Assembly: GCA_001805085.1 (NCBI GenBank)
Contig: MHEA01000131.1
Location: forward strand, 1-20,683
Length of the DNA: 20,683 nucleotides
Reading direction: 5' to 3'
DNA from: Nitrospirae bacterium GWC2_57_9
GTDB lineage: Bacteria > Nitrospirota > UBA9217
The notes under the pieces: model-generated
The model's input: the letters and a program-made list of their open reading frames with translations, nothing else
What the model was told of the DNA's origin: nothing
Database searches by the model: none
Part shown: one piece after another, positions 14,403 through 20,683 of the stretch
Position numbering within the stretch: position 1 is the first letter of the stretch
Layout of the letters: every line of letters starts with the position of its first letter
Made by a program: the position numbers and the translations under genes

Positions 14403-14771
14403 CTTTTTTCGGTTCACCGGATGCGGGGAAAAAGCTGGAAGAATTAACATTGATAAGGGCGGAGTTATTAGTATGATTTACACGGATAATTCCTCGACGA
14501 ATCAGTGAATACCATACTTCGATCGGGGTCTTAAAGCTTCCTGGTTTAAACTCGACCTGTTCTCTTCTCTCTCTGCCTGTTTTCAACTTTCTTGCAAAGA
14601 ACCTATATTCCCGGTTCTTCCGTTGGCCGGTATCAGCTGCTCCTGCCTCAGACTTTTGTCGCTTCCCTCCCATTACTCCTTTGTCCGTATTCTTTATCAC
14701 CCGGCCTTCTGGTTCCCGGCGGTATACTTGGAAAAACAGGGATACGTCTCACTGTTCGAAAGGGGATTGTC
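14403..14771. other. 369-bp intergenic region between kinase and Yip1 gene
   Basis: No gene is visible here. It contains a repeat copy at 14447-14550, then about 200 bp of pyrimidine-rich sequence. TATACT at 14723-14728 is a possible -10 for the Yip1 gene, but no convincing -35 is present. No clear terminator follows the kinase stop. Confidence 0.6.
14447..14550. repeat. 'ttgacac...gtgtcaa' family repeat, copy 4 (degenerate)
   Basis: It contains cattgataagggcggagttattagtatgatttacacggataa in the same order as copy 1 at 6911-7016, and ends ttaaagcttcctggttt where copy 1 ends tcaaagcttcccggttt. The terminal inverted repeats have decayed. Confidence 0.6.
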
Positions 14772-15299
14772 ATGACATCCTTCCAGAACCGGATACTGAG
14801 CGCGGCAAAACTGAACGCCGACCTTTACGAGGAGGTCGAGAAGGATCGCGGGGCCATGGGCCAGGCTTTGTCCGTGGTGGCGCTGTCAAGCCTTGCAGCC
14901 GGGATCGGGGCCGTGGGAAAAGCAGGGGCTGCGGGCATTCTTGTCGGTTTGATCGGCGCTTTTGTGGGCTGGTTCATCTGGGCGGCGCTCACCTATCTGA
15001 TCGGAGCGAAACTGCTGCCCGAAGCCGGCACCAGCGCCGATATGGGACAACTGCTGAGGACGATCGGCTTTTCCAGCTCGCCGGGGCTGATACGGATATT
15101 CGGCATCATCCCGGGGCTGACGGAGATCGTTTTTTTCGTCAGCTCCGTCTGGATGTTCGCGGCCATGGTGGTCGGCGTCAGGCAGGCGCTCGACTATGCC
15201 AGTACACTGCGCGCCTTCGGTGTCTGTTTGCTCGGCTGGCTGATCCAGGTCCTTATCCTGGCGGCTGCTTTTTCGCTGATGGGCAGGCCCGCATTATAA
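14772..15299 (+). CDS. Yip1-family integral membrane protein
   Basis: This 175-aa protein has a soluble N-terminal ~30 residues (NRILSAAKLNADLYEEVEKD) and then about five hydrophobic segments: ~35-52, ~55-82 (LVGLIGAFVGWFIWAALTYLIGAKLL), ~97-112, ~113-137 and ~150-170. The pattern with GWFIWAALTYLIG and GFSSSPGLIRIFGIIPGL is typical of bacterial YIP1-domain proteins. Their role is unknown; eukaryotic relatives act in vesicle traffic. The ATG at 14772 has AAAGGGG upstream. The frame is open further upstream to 14592, but that stretch has no membrane or domain similarity and no SD. Confidence 0.87.
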   Translation: MTSFQNRILSAAKLNADLYEEVEKDRGAMGQALSVVALSSLAAGIGAVGKAGAAGILVGLIGAFVGWFIWAALTYLIGAKLLPEAGTSADMGQLLRTIGFSSSPGLIRIFGIIPGLTEIVFFVSSVWMFAAMVVGVRQALDYASTLRAFGVCLLGWLIQVLILAAAFSLMGRPAL

Positions 15300-15480
15300 T
15301 GACGGGCAGGATAACCCAGAAGGCCCCTCGTCATTTTGAGCCAAGTGAGAAATCCCGGCCTTTGTTATGAAGAGCCTTCCTGCTGTGGGGATTGTCTATC
15401 CGGTTGCTCGTAGGGGCAGGGCGTTTGGTGCCATGGCAGGAAAACGGACGCCCTCCTGCCTTTCCTTTCCCGTTTGAACC
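15300..15480. repeat. Intergenic repeat relics after the Yip1 gene
   Basis: Two short motifs of common bacterial repeats are visible: cgtcattttgagccaagtga (~15329-15348) continuing gaaatcc, and ctcgtaggggcagggcg (~15406-15422) followed by an imperfect inverted partner near cgccctcctgcc (~15450-15461). No coding capacity is visible. Boundaries are approximate. Confidence 0.45.
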
Positions 15481-15521
15481 CATTTTCGGTACGTGATCTA
15501 TTCGACTGGCCACTGCAGGTC

Positions 15522-15553
15522 AAAAAAAGGCAGCAGGCCGGAAACCTGCTGCC
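15522..15553 (-). terminator. Rho-independent terminator of the Gly-rich secreted protein gene
   Basis: On the minus strand GGCAGCAGG (15553-15545), a 7-nt loop and CCTGCTGCC (15537-15529) form a perfect 9-bp stem followed directly by seven Ts (15528-15522). It lies 24 bp after the stop codon of the gene at 15578-16225. Confidence 0.92.
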
Positions 15554-15577
15554 TCTGTCTTCAGTCCATTATAGGGC

Positions 15578-16225
15578 CTAGTATCCGCCGCCTCCCGTAC
15601 CGCCCGTCGTTCCGCTGTCGGTACCGCCGCCTGCAGAACCTCCGGACATACTGTCCTCGCTTCCGCCGGTTCCTTCACCGGTCCCGCCGGCGCCGCTCCC
15701 GGACAGGTCCTCACTACTCATGTCCTCGGACCCGCCGGCGCCCCTGCCGGCAGCCGTCCCTTCGGCCAGAGCCTCCTTGATGCTCTTGTGGGCGTCCTCT
15801 TCGAAGTCGCTCACCTTGCTTGCCACATCGGCAATGTCCACGTTCAGGCTCTTGGCGATCTGGCTCCATCCGGTCTTGCTTTGCCGCATGGTCATGACCT
15901 GGTTGATGTTCGCGTCAGTCACTCCGCCGGACATTTTGTCCGCGAACGCGAGTACTGCGGCCACGTCGCCATACTGCATGTTCCTGCCGAGCAACGAACT
16001 GATCTTGTCGCTCTTTACATTGAAACTGTCCGTCAGCTGCTTTTTCATGACCTGATCAGCTTGAGGCAATTTCGCATTCGTGTTCAGCATCGTGATCTCG
16101 GCTTTCAGTTTGTTTTCGTCCTTTGATGCCCCTCCTGCGGCAGCGGCAAGCCCGGTCAGTGAGACGAGCAGACTTGCGACCGCGAGAAGCGATAACAGCG
16201 AACTCGTGATCTTTTTCATATTCAT
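15578..16225 (-). CDS. Secreted protein with Gly/Ser/Glu-rich low-complexity tail
   Basis: This 215-aa protein starts with a Sec signal peptide (KKITSSLLSLLAVASLLVSLTGLAAAA, cleavage near residue 30). A helical middle (~35-155) contains two weakly similar segments, each with a hydrophobic/polar pattern around QYGDVAAVLAFADKMSGGVT and TGWSQIAKSLNVDIADVASKV. The last ~60 residues are Gly/Ser/Thr/Asp/Glu repeats (GGSEDMSSEDLSGSG, GGTGEGTGGSEDSMSGG) ending TGGGGY. I recognise no named family. It has a clear SD (AAGGAGGT), its own promoter at 16322-16349 and a terminator, so it is a well-expressed single-gene unit. The acidic tail suggests an extracellular, possibly metal-binding or spacer region; this is inference. 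Confidence 0.88.
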   Translation of the reverse strand: MNMKKITSSLLSLLAVASLLVSLTGLAAAAGGASKDENKLKAEITMLNTNAKLPQADQVMKKQLTDSFNVKSDKISSLLGRNMQYGDVAAVLAFADKMSGGVTDANINQVMTMRQSKTGWSQIAKSLNVDIADVASKVSDFEEDAHKSIKEALAEGTAAGRGAGGSEDMSSEDLSGSGAGGTGEGTGGSEDSMSGGSAGGGTDSGTTGGTGGGGY

Positions 16226-16321
16226 AGCAAACCTCCTTTTCTCAAAGCTTTATTCGCACGGCATAGGCCGTGTCCATTCCTTGTGCACGGTAAATGACAC
16301 GCGTCAAGAAAGGACAATCAA

Positions 16322-16349
16322 AATATAGCATCGGAATTGTGAATGTCAA
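16322..16349 (-). promoter_or_regulatory. Sigma-70-type promoter for the Gly-rich secreted protein gene
   Basis: Minus-strand TTGACA (16349-16344) is followed after 16 bp by TATATT (16327-16322), with TGC just before the -10. The ~90-nt leader contains a small hairpin (cacggc at 16257-16262 pairing with gccgtg at 16267-16272) ahead of the SD. Confidence 0.65.
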
Positions 16350-16451
16350 ATGAGGCACTCATTACAGAATCTTAGGTATTGCAGCAAGCGGCGGAAGATG
16401 CGGGCCGGCCTCTTTTTTCGCGAGCCGAACCGTGAACCATGGCACCTTCGA

Positions 16452-16460
16452 TGGTATACT
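16452..16460 (+). promoter_or_regulatory. Candidate extended -10 promoter for the DUF2267 gene
   Basis: TGG-TATACT at 16452-16460 fits an extended -10 (TGn plus TATACT). No good -35 is visible at 16-18 bp upstream. The predicted leader is about 38 nt. Confidence 0.4.
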
Positions 16461-16504
16461 GAAAGTGAGTGATGCAGCGGAATACTTATCTAATGGGAGG
16501 AAGT

Positions 16505-16900
16505 ATGAAGTATGACGATTTTGCGCAGTTCGTAAAGGAGCGAACGCGTTTCAGGTCCGACGAGGACGCGAACAGAGCGATCTCTTCGGTTATCGAGCTT
16601 CTTGGCCAAAGGATCTCCTCCAGTCAAGCGGTGGATATCGCGGCCGCGTTACCGCCCGAGGTACGGCCCTACCTCATGCAGAGAGTGCAGACACCCGAGG
16701 CCGAACCCTTCGCGCTGGAGAAATTCCTGTCAGCGGTGGGCGAGAGAACCGGTGTTGACCGTGCGGCCGCCGGCGAACAGGCACGGGCCGTCCTTTCCGT
16801 GGTGGGTGAATGGCTGCCGCGGGAAGAGCTTCGGGATACGCTTGCCCAGCTCCCGAACGAGATGCGCGGCTTTTTTGAATGGATGAAAAAAGCGGCTTAG
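16505..16900 (+). CDS. DUF2267 protein
   Basis: This 131-aa protein consists of two related helical halves: residues ~4-63 (FAQFVKERTRFRSDEDANRAISSVIELLGQRISSSQAVDIAAALPPEVR) and ~72-125 (LEKFLSAVGERTG...ARAVLSVVGEWLPREELRDTLAQLPNEMR). The duplicated F...V.ER.G...A...A..V...L..RI...E..D...LP.E.R pattern is characteristic of DUF2267 (function unknown, common in stress-gene clusters). The ATG at 16505 has GGGAGGAAG upstream; an ATG at 16469 in the same frame would include the SD in the coding region. It ends EWMKKAA and converges on the dehydratase gene 22 bp away. Confidence 0.92.
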   Translation: MKYDDFAQFVKERTRFRSDEDANRAISSVIELLGQRISSSQAVDIAAALPPEVRPYLMQRVQTPEAEPFALEKFLSAVGERTGVDRAAAGEQARAVLSVVGEWLPREELRDTLAQLPNEMRGFFEWMKKAA

Positions 16901-16922
16901 CAGGATAATGATAATAAGGAAC

Positions 16923-17387
16923 TCACAGAACACCGACGATCTTTTCGTACTCCGCAACGATCTCTTCGTGCTGATTCCTGATCTCCGCTGAGAAATGGAA
17001 GAACCGGCTTCTCCTGCTCTTCAGGACCACCTCAGCCCTGAGCGTGTCCCCGGGAGAGACCGCCCGCTTGTAGCGGCAGACCTTCTGGACCACATGCGGG
17101 TTGCGTTCGAGCCCGTCGTTCAAATACAGGACGAGCGCCGCAGCCGTAAGGCAGGTGAATTCGTCCTGGGCGTAGCCGGGATAGGTGGGCGCGCCCGGGA
17201 AGTGTCCGTCGAGATCCGGATCGCCGGGCTCGATCTTTTTCATGCCCGTTATGAACGTGGGATTTGCTTTGTTGAGGAAGACCCCGTCGATCTTGCGCAG
17301 TGCAGATCCCTGATGCGGAAGGAGCGTTGCGAGGCCTTCCCTGTTGAAACAGGTGAAGGCAGCAGTTGTTTCACAGGTAGTGCTCAC
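16923..17387 (-). CDS. FabZ-like hot-dog fold 3-hydroxyacyl-ACP dehydratase homologue
   Basis: This 154-aa protein has the FabZ/FabA-type hot-dog pattern: LLPHQGSALRKIDGV near residues 22-36, then LDGHFPGAPTYPGYAQDE with H62 and E76 spaced 14 residues apart, exactly the distance between catalytic His and Glu in FabZ. Typical FabZ has PMPGVLxxE where this one has PTYPGYAQDE, so it is a divergent paralogue, possibly for a specialised acyl substrate, or a thioester-binding protein of this fold. The start is GTG at 17387 with a good SD (AAGGGGG). It stands alone: no acyl carrier protein or other fatty-acid gene is in the window. A promoter candidate lies at 17421-17449. Confidence 0.85.
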   Translation of the reverse strand: MSTTCETTAAFTCFNREGLATLLPHQGSALRKIDGVFLNKANPTFITGMKKIEPGDPDLDGHFPGAPTYPGYAQDEFTCLTAAALVLYLNDGLERNPHVVQKVCRYKRAVSPGDTLRAEVVLKSRRSRFFHFSAEIRNQHEEIVAEYEKIVGVL

Positions 17388-17420
17388 CGATACCCCCTTA
17401 GTTCGATTTTCTGGATTGGC

Positions 17421-17449
17421 AGTTTATATAAGTATAGCGCTGAGGTCAA
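17421..17449 (-). promoter_or_regulatory. Candidate promoter for the FabZ-like gene
   Basis: Minus-strand TTGACC (17449-17444) lies 17 bp before TAAACT (17426-17421), or 15 bp before TATAAA (17428-17423). The sequence is AT-rich. The predicted leader is about 30 nt. Confidence 0.45.
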
Positions 17450-17526
17450 GAAAAACTGCATGTTTAAGCACAGAAGGGCGCAATAAAAAGCATAGTCTGC
17501 AACAATTCTTGCACCACCCGTAATTT

Positions 17527-18429
17527 TCATGCAGCCTTTTTTGTGCCTCTTCTGTACTGTTCCACCCTTCCGTCTCCCCTGATAGAGCAATAGGCGCCCC
17601 AGGCATCAAGCAGCGGGGGAAAGCTGAAGCCGCGTCCATGCAGGGACCGGCTTTTGATGGCCGACCGTATCTCGAGAGAATGCGATTCAGGCAATTCAGA
17701 CCAGAGAAGCGCGATAGCGCCCGTGACAAAAGGAGTGGCAGTGCTGGTTCCGCAATAGGCGGCCCGTTCCCCGTCGCTTCCCAGGCTCGTGATCTTTTCT
17801 CCGGGCGCGGAGAGCCCGTTCCTGCAGATCGAACCGGTCAGGTTCGAGTAGGGGGAAGGCCTTCCCTGGAGATCACAGGCCGCAACAGGCAAAACCCAGG
17901 GATGGCGGGTCAGGGCCGAACCCCCGAGCACCCCCTGGTTGCCTGCTGCTGCAACCACAATGACCTCCTCCCGGGCTGCCTGGTCCAGGGCATCCGTCAA
18001 ATCCCGGTCTCCCTCGGGAGAAGGCTCTTCCAGAGCGATGCTAAGATTCACGATGCGGCAACCGGCATCGATGCAGTCCCGTATCGCCCAGGCCAGTTCC
18101 ACGGGCGTTGCGGAGGGAAGCTGCCCGCCGCACGGTTCTATCTCGGAGAAAACGGGTCTGATCAGGAGGGTGCATGCCGGGCAGATGGCGGGCGCAGGTG
18201 AACTTCGCCTTGCGTTCAGAATACCGGCGACGAATGTCCCGTGCCTGCACGACCCGCTGTCCGGGTCCTTGCATTGGGAAGTGCGGCCCGGGATCTCGCG
18301 AAGCGTTTCACCGGTAAGGTCCGGATGGGTCAGGGCAACCGGTCCGTCTATCAGACCGATCACGATCTCCGGAATGCCCGCTGTTCTGGCCATGAGCGGT
18401 GCGAGCCCGGTCAAGTCCAAAGGATCCAT
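17527..18429 (-). CDS. S8 subtilisin-like protease of the cyanobactin PatA/PatG type
   Basis: This 300-aa serine protease has D28 (IGLIDGPVALTHPDL), H63 (CRHGTFVAGI), oxyanion N164 (AAAGNQG) and S229 (GTSTATPFVTG), so the triad is complete. The LIDGPV variant of the Asp motif, the CPACTLLIRPVF segment and the overall length match the protease domain of PatA/PatG, which cleave leader and follower peptides of ribosomal cyclic peptides. There is no signal peptide, so it would act in the cytoplasm, and it carries 11 cysteines. I chose the ATG at 18429 because the region 18430-18546 (open from ATGs at 18498 and 18546) is AT-rich and lacks similarity; none of the three starts has a clear SD. No precursor peptide, cyclase or other RiPP gene is visible. 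It is divergent from the LDT-Mur ligase gene. Confidence 0.88.
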   Translation of the reverse strand: MDPLDLTGLAPLMARTAGIPEIVIGLIDGPVALTHPDLTGETLREIPGRTSQCKDPDSGSCRHGTFVAGILNARRSSPAPAICPACTLLIRPVFSEIEPCGGQLPSATPVELAWAIRDCIDAGCRIVNLSIALEEPSPEGDRDLTDALDQAAREEVIVVAAAGNQGVLGGSALTRHPWVLPVAACDLQGRPSPYSNLTGSICRNGLSAPGEKITSLGSDGERAAYCGTSTATPFVTGAIALLWSELPESHSLEIRSAIKSRSLHGRGFSFPPLLDAWGAYCSIRGDGRVEQYRRGTKKAA

Positions 18430-18622
18430 GATGAAATGTAAATAGTAGCAGTAATCGCTATCAATGTTCTCAAATTTATTTTTTTGAATATACCGCATAT
18501 GAGCAAACGGACTGCCTATCCTCTTCCCGTTCGTCGTAATGAGCATCGTGGCGCAATGCTTTAGATCATCGCGCAGTCGCAGAAAACGATTCGGAAAAAC
18601 CTGACTTAACTAATTCTTTCTC

Positions 18623-18651
18623 TAGACGTCGGCAGCGGAACGGGTTAAAAT
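18623..18651 (+). promoter_or_regulatory. Candidate promoter for the LDT-Mur ligase gene
   Basis: TAGACG (18623-18628) is followed after 17 bp by TAAAAT (18646-18651). The predicted leader is ~97 nt. The 208-bp gap 18547-18754 holds nothing else I can support. Confidence 0.4.
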
Positions 18652-18754
18652 GACATGATTTTTTGGAAAACTGACTGTCCTCACTGCGCAGCCTTACCCG
18701 GGAAGGGCAACGAGCAGTTGCAGAAAAAATTCTTGATAGAAAGCAGCGATTTAG

Positions 18755-20674
18755 ATGGAGAATGTTCAGCTAACCCGCATTTACCGAAAATTGGGCCATC
18801 TTTTAACGGATCCCGCAGATCCCTATCTCGTCGTGTCCGTCGAAACGCAGAAACTCCTTGTCTGCAGCAACGGTACGATCATCGAACGATACGACGCTTC
18901 CACGTCCCGCTTCGGGAACGGCAACCGTGAGAACTCGCTCAAAACGCCGGTGGGTCTTCACCGGATCAAGGAAAAATACGGTGCCGGCGCTCCTGCCGGC
19001 CGCGTTTTCAGGGACCGCGAAGACACGGGAGAGGATTGGGACCACGGCCTGACCGGAGATAACCTGATCCTGACCCGCATTCTGAGGCTGGAAGGCCTTG
19101 AGATGGGGATCAACAAGGGCCCCGGCATCGACTCTTATGAGCGCTACATCTATATTCACGGCACCGGCCGGGAAGACCTGATCGGCACTCCTCTCTCGCA
19201 CGGGTGCGTCTGCCTCCGCAATCATGACGTCATCCGCCTTTTTGAGGCGGTCCCCGAGGGCACGCTCGTCTACATCGAACCTCCGGCCCTCGTCCTCGGC
19301 GAACGCCCTTGCCGCTGTATCCATTTTACCGGCATCTTCGGCAGCGGCATGAGCGCGCTCGCGCAATACCTCCGTTTTCAGGGCATCACGGTCTCCGGAT
19401 CCGATCGTTTTCATGCAAATGAGGACACCGCTTTTATCCGGCAGTCGCTGGAAGGGCTGGGATGTTCTATCGTTCTGCAGGACGGCTCCGGGGTGACCGC
19501 GGATACCGATGTCGTCTGCATCTCAACGGCCATAGAAGACTCGAATCCCGACATCGCAGCCGCGCGGGAACGCGGCATTCCCGTCATTCACCGCTCCGAT
19601 CTGCTGTCCGCGCTCATGGCCGCGAAAAAGTCGATAGCCATTGCCGGCACCAGCGGCAAGTCGACGGTCACGGCAATGATATTCGAATTCCTGAGCGCCT
19701 GCGAAAAATCGCCCTCCCTCATAAGCGGCGCGGGCCTGCGCAGGCTCGAAAAGCAGGGGCTCATCGGGAACGCCTATGGCGGCGGCTCCGATCTGCTCGT
19801 CGTGGAGGCGGACGAAAGCGACGGCACGCTCGTGAAATATCGTCCGGCAGCAGCGGTCATCCTGAACGTTTCCAAGGACCACAAAAGCGTTGACGAGATA
19901 GCAGCGCTCTTCGAAACCCTGGTCTCACGGTCTTCCTGGACGGCTTCCAATGCCGACGATCCGGTCCTTGCCTCCCTGCCTGCGAACGTGCGCTTCGGCC
20001 GGAACGGTTCCGGCTCATGGCGGCCTGACCATGCAGAGCTGCTGCCGGCGTCGGTCAAGCTTGTCCGCGGCGGTGCAGAATATCATCTGCCTCTTCCGGG
20101 GGAGCACAATCTGGAGAACCTGTGCGCGGCGCTCTGCGTTTGCGAGCACTTCGGCTGTGAACCGCGAGCGCTTGCCGAAGCGGTCAGGAATTACGAGGGC
20201 GTGGCGCGGCGCTTTGCCGTGACGGGGACCAGGCAGAACGTGCACGTGGTAGACGATTTTGCGCATAACCCGGCAAAGATAGCGGCGGTCGTTCGGGCAG
20301 CGCGCGGCCTTTCGGGCCGGATCATCGCGGTATACCAGCCGCACGGGTTCGGCCCGACGCGGTTCCTGAAGGATGAATACATCTCGACCTTCCGTGCCGC
20401 TTTCCGGCAACAGGACTCGCTCTATCTCCTGCCGATCTATTATGCCGGCGGCACGGCGCAGAAGAATATATCCTCGGATGATATCATCAATGGCCTCGGT
20501 CCTGTTCCGTTCATTGCTCGTACGGTAAAGGACCGCGATGAATTGCTGGCCCGGTTAAAAACGGATGCGAAACCGGAAGACTGCGTTCTGATCATGGGCG
20601 CGCGGGACCCGTCGCTGCCCGGCCTGGTAAAGAAGGTTGTGGAGACGTTCGGCGGGGAGAGGGAAAAAGCATAA
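18755..20674 (+). CDS. L,D-transpeptidase (YkuD) domain fused to MurC/Mpl-type Mur ligase
   Basis: This 639-aa fusion has no signal peptide. Residues ~24-176 are a YkuD domain: YLVVSVETQKLLVC at the start, TPVGLHRI (64-71), IHGTG (134-138) and SHGCVCLRN (148-156) with nucleophile C151. Residues ~187-635 are a complete Mur ligase of MurC/Mpl layout: HFTGIFGSGMSALA (190-203), the ATP loop GTSGKST (298-304), EADESDG (351-357), NVSKDHKS (371-378), HNLENLCAA (451-459), DDFAHNP (500-506) and YQPHGFGPTRF (527-537). Mur ligases join amino acids or peptides to UDP-MurNAc; Mpl re-attaches recycled tripeptide. The YkuD part could trim D-Ala from tetrapeptide, feeding the ligase; this is inference. Oddities are Cys rather than Arg/Asn two residues after C151, and Asn instead of the second His in DDxxHHP. 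A stop codon directly precedes the ATG, fixing the earliest start; the SD is weak. Confidence 0.93.
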   Translation: MENVQLTRIYRKLGHLLTDPADPYLVVSVETQKLLVCSNGTIIERYDASTSRFGNGNRENSLKTPVGLHRIKEKYGAGAPAGRVFRDREDTGEDWDHGLTGDNLILTRILRLEGLEMGINKGPGIDSYERYIYIHGTGREDLIGTPLSHGCVCLRNHDVIRLFEAVPEGTLVYIEPPALVLGERPCRCIHFTGIFGSGMSALAQYLRFQGITVSGSDRFHANEDTAFIRQSLEGLGCSIVLQDGSGVTADTDVVCISTAIEDSNPDIAAARERGIPVIHRSDLLSALMAAKKSIAIAGTSGKSTVTAMIFEFLSACEKSPSLISGAGLRRLEKQGLIGNAYGGGSDLLVVEADESDGTLVKYRPAAAVILNVSKDHKSVDEIAALFETLVSRSSWTASNADDPVLASLPANVRFGRNGSGSWRPDHAELLPASVKLVRGGAEYHLPLPGEHNLENLCAALCVCEHFGCEPRALAEAVRNYEGVARRFAVTGTRQNVHVVDDFAHNPAKIAAVVRAARGLSGRIIAVYQPHGFGPTRFLKDEYISTFRAAFRQQDSLYLLPIYYAGGTAQKNISSDDIINGLGPVPFIARTVKDRDELLARLKTDAKPEDCVLIMGARDPSLPGLVKKVVETFGGEREKA

Positions 20675-20683
20675 CCCCGCCGG

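Noticed and set aside
12543..14450. Very long minus-strand open frame opposite the histidine kinase
   Set aside because: The plus strand has all kinase and receiver motifs; the antisense translation is low-information His/Arg/Asp-rich sequence.
17388..17526. Possible RiPP precursor peptide between the FabZ-like and protease genes
   Set aside because: Short frames here have no SD, no leader-core look and no repeated core motif, and the interval contains a plausible promoter for the FabZ-like gene.
18430..18546. 39-residue N-terminal extension of the S8 protease from ATG 18546
   Set aside because: The stretch is AT-rich unlike the gene body, lacks an SD and does not resemble the family; it looks like upstream control DNA. 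Not excluded.
18655..18930. Short plus ORF starting MIFWKTDCPHC that resembles a thioredoxin CxxC motif
   Set aside because: No thioredoxin fold follows the motif, there is no SD, and the second half overlaps the LDT-Mur gene in another frame. It is most likely chance.
1..20683. tRNA, rRNA or transposase genes
   Set aside because: No cloverleaf-like sequence, rRNA motif or transposase domain was seen on either strand by eye; a covariance search was not possible.

Overview
The window comes from a GC-rich, diderm (Gram-negative-type) bacterium. The overall feel, from Pseudomonas-order LigD, YghA-type and hemerythrin stress genes, a PhnD-like protein next to a hybrid kinase, and intergenic DNA full of short palindromic repeats, is that of a Nitrospirota or Desulfobacterota (deltaproteobacterial) lineage. 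This is inference from gene style; no rRNA or other phylogenetic anchor is present. I see no tRNA, rRNA, CRISPR array, transposase or phage gene.

Layout. (1) 1-6855, all minus strand: a PHP-domain/APH-kinase fusion cut by the window edge, then the two-gene bacterial NHEJ set ligD and ku (overlapping by 35 bp), a truncated YghA-type short-chain dehydrogenase remnant, a DUF6496 protein, a hemerythrin-like protein and a membrane-anchored SDR. Well-spaced Shine-Dalgarno (SD) sequences and short gaps suggest one or two stress/DNA-repair transcripts. (2) 7059-9286, minus: a zinc alcohol/formaldehyde dehydrogenase, then csbD, a secreted coiled-coil protein and a DUF1328 membrane peptide, a second small stress set. 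(3) 9519-11260, plus: era and a DedA protein separated by two tandem palindromic repeats. (4) 11359-14402, plus: a PhnD-like periplasmic binding protein translationally coupled (ATGA overlap) to a hybrid histidine kinase, probably a ligand-sensing pair rather than a transporter. (5) 14772-16900: a Yip1 membrane protein, a secreted protein with a Gly-rich acidic tail (minus, with a clear promoter and terminator), and a DUF2267 protein. (6) 16923-20674: a FabZ-like hot-dog dehydratase and a cyanobactin-type (PatA/PatG-like) subtilisin on minus, and divergently a 639-aa protein joining an L,D-transpeptidase (YkuD) domain to a MurC/Mpl-type Mur ligase.

Most interesting. The YkuD-Mur ligase fusion has no visible signal peptide and would place a peptidoglycan-peptide L,D-cleaving or transpeptidating domain beside a muramyl ligase in the cytoplasm, suggesting a one-polypeptide peptidoglycan-recycling enzyme. 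Other points are an in-frame palindromic element inside the LigD interdomain linker, an SDR gene cut off exactly at the edge of a palindromic repeat, a PHP-APH fusion, a PatA-like protease with no visible precursor, and five unrelated proteins ending in [K/R]KAA.

Intergenic DNA holds at least four families of short palindromic repeats: 'acgaag' hairpins, 'gcaccaaat' elements, 'ttgacac...gtgtcaa' elements and a 'gagccaagtgagaaatc' relic. These look like non-autonomous miniature elements.
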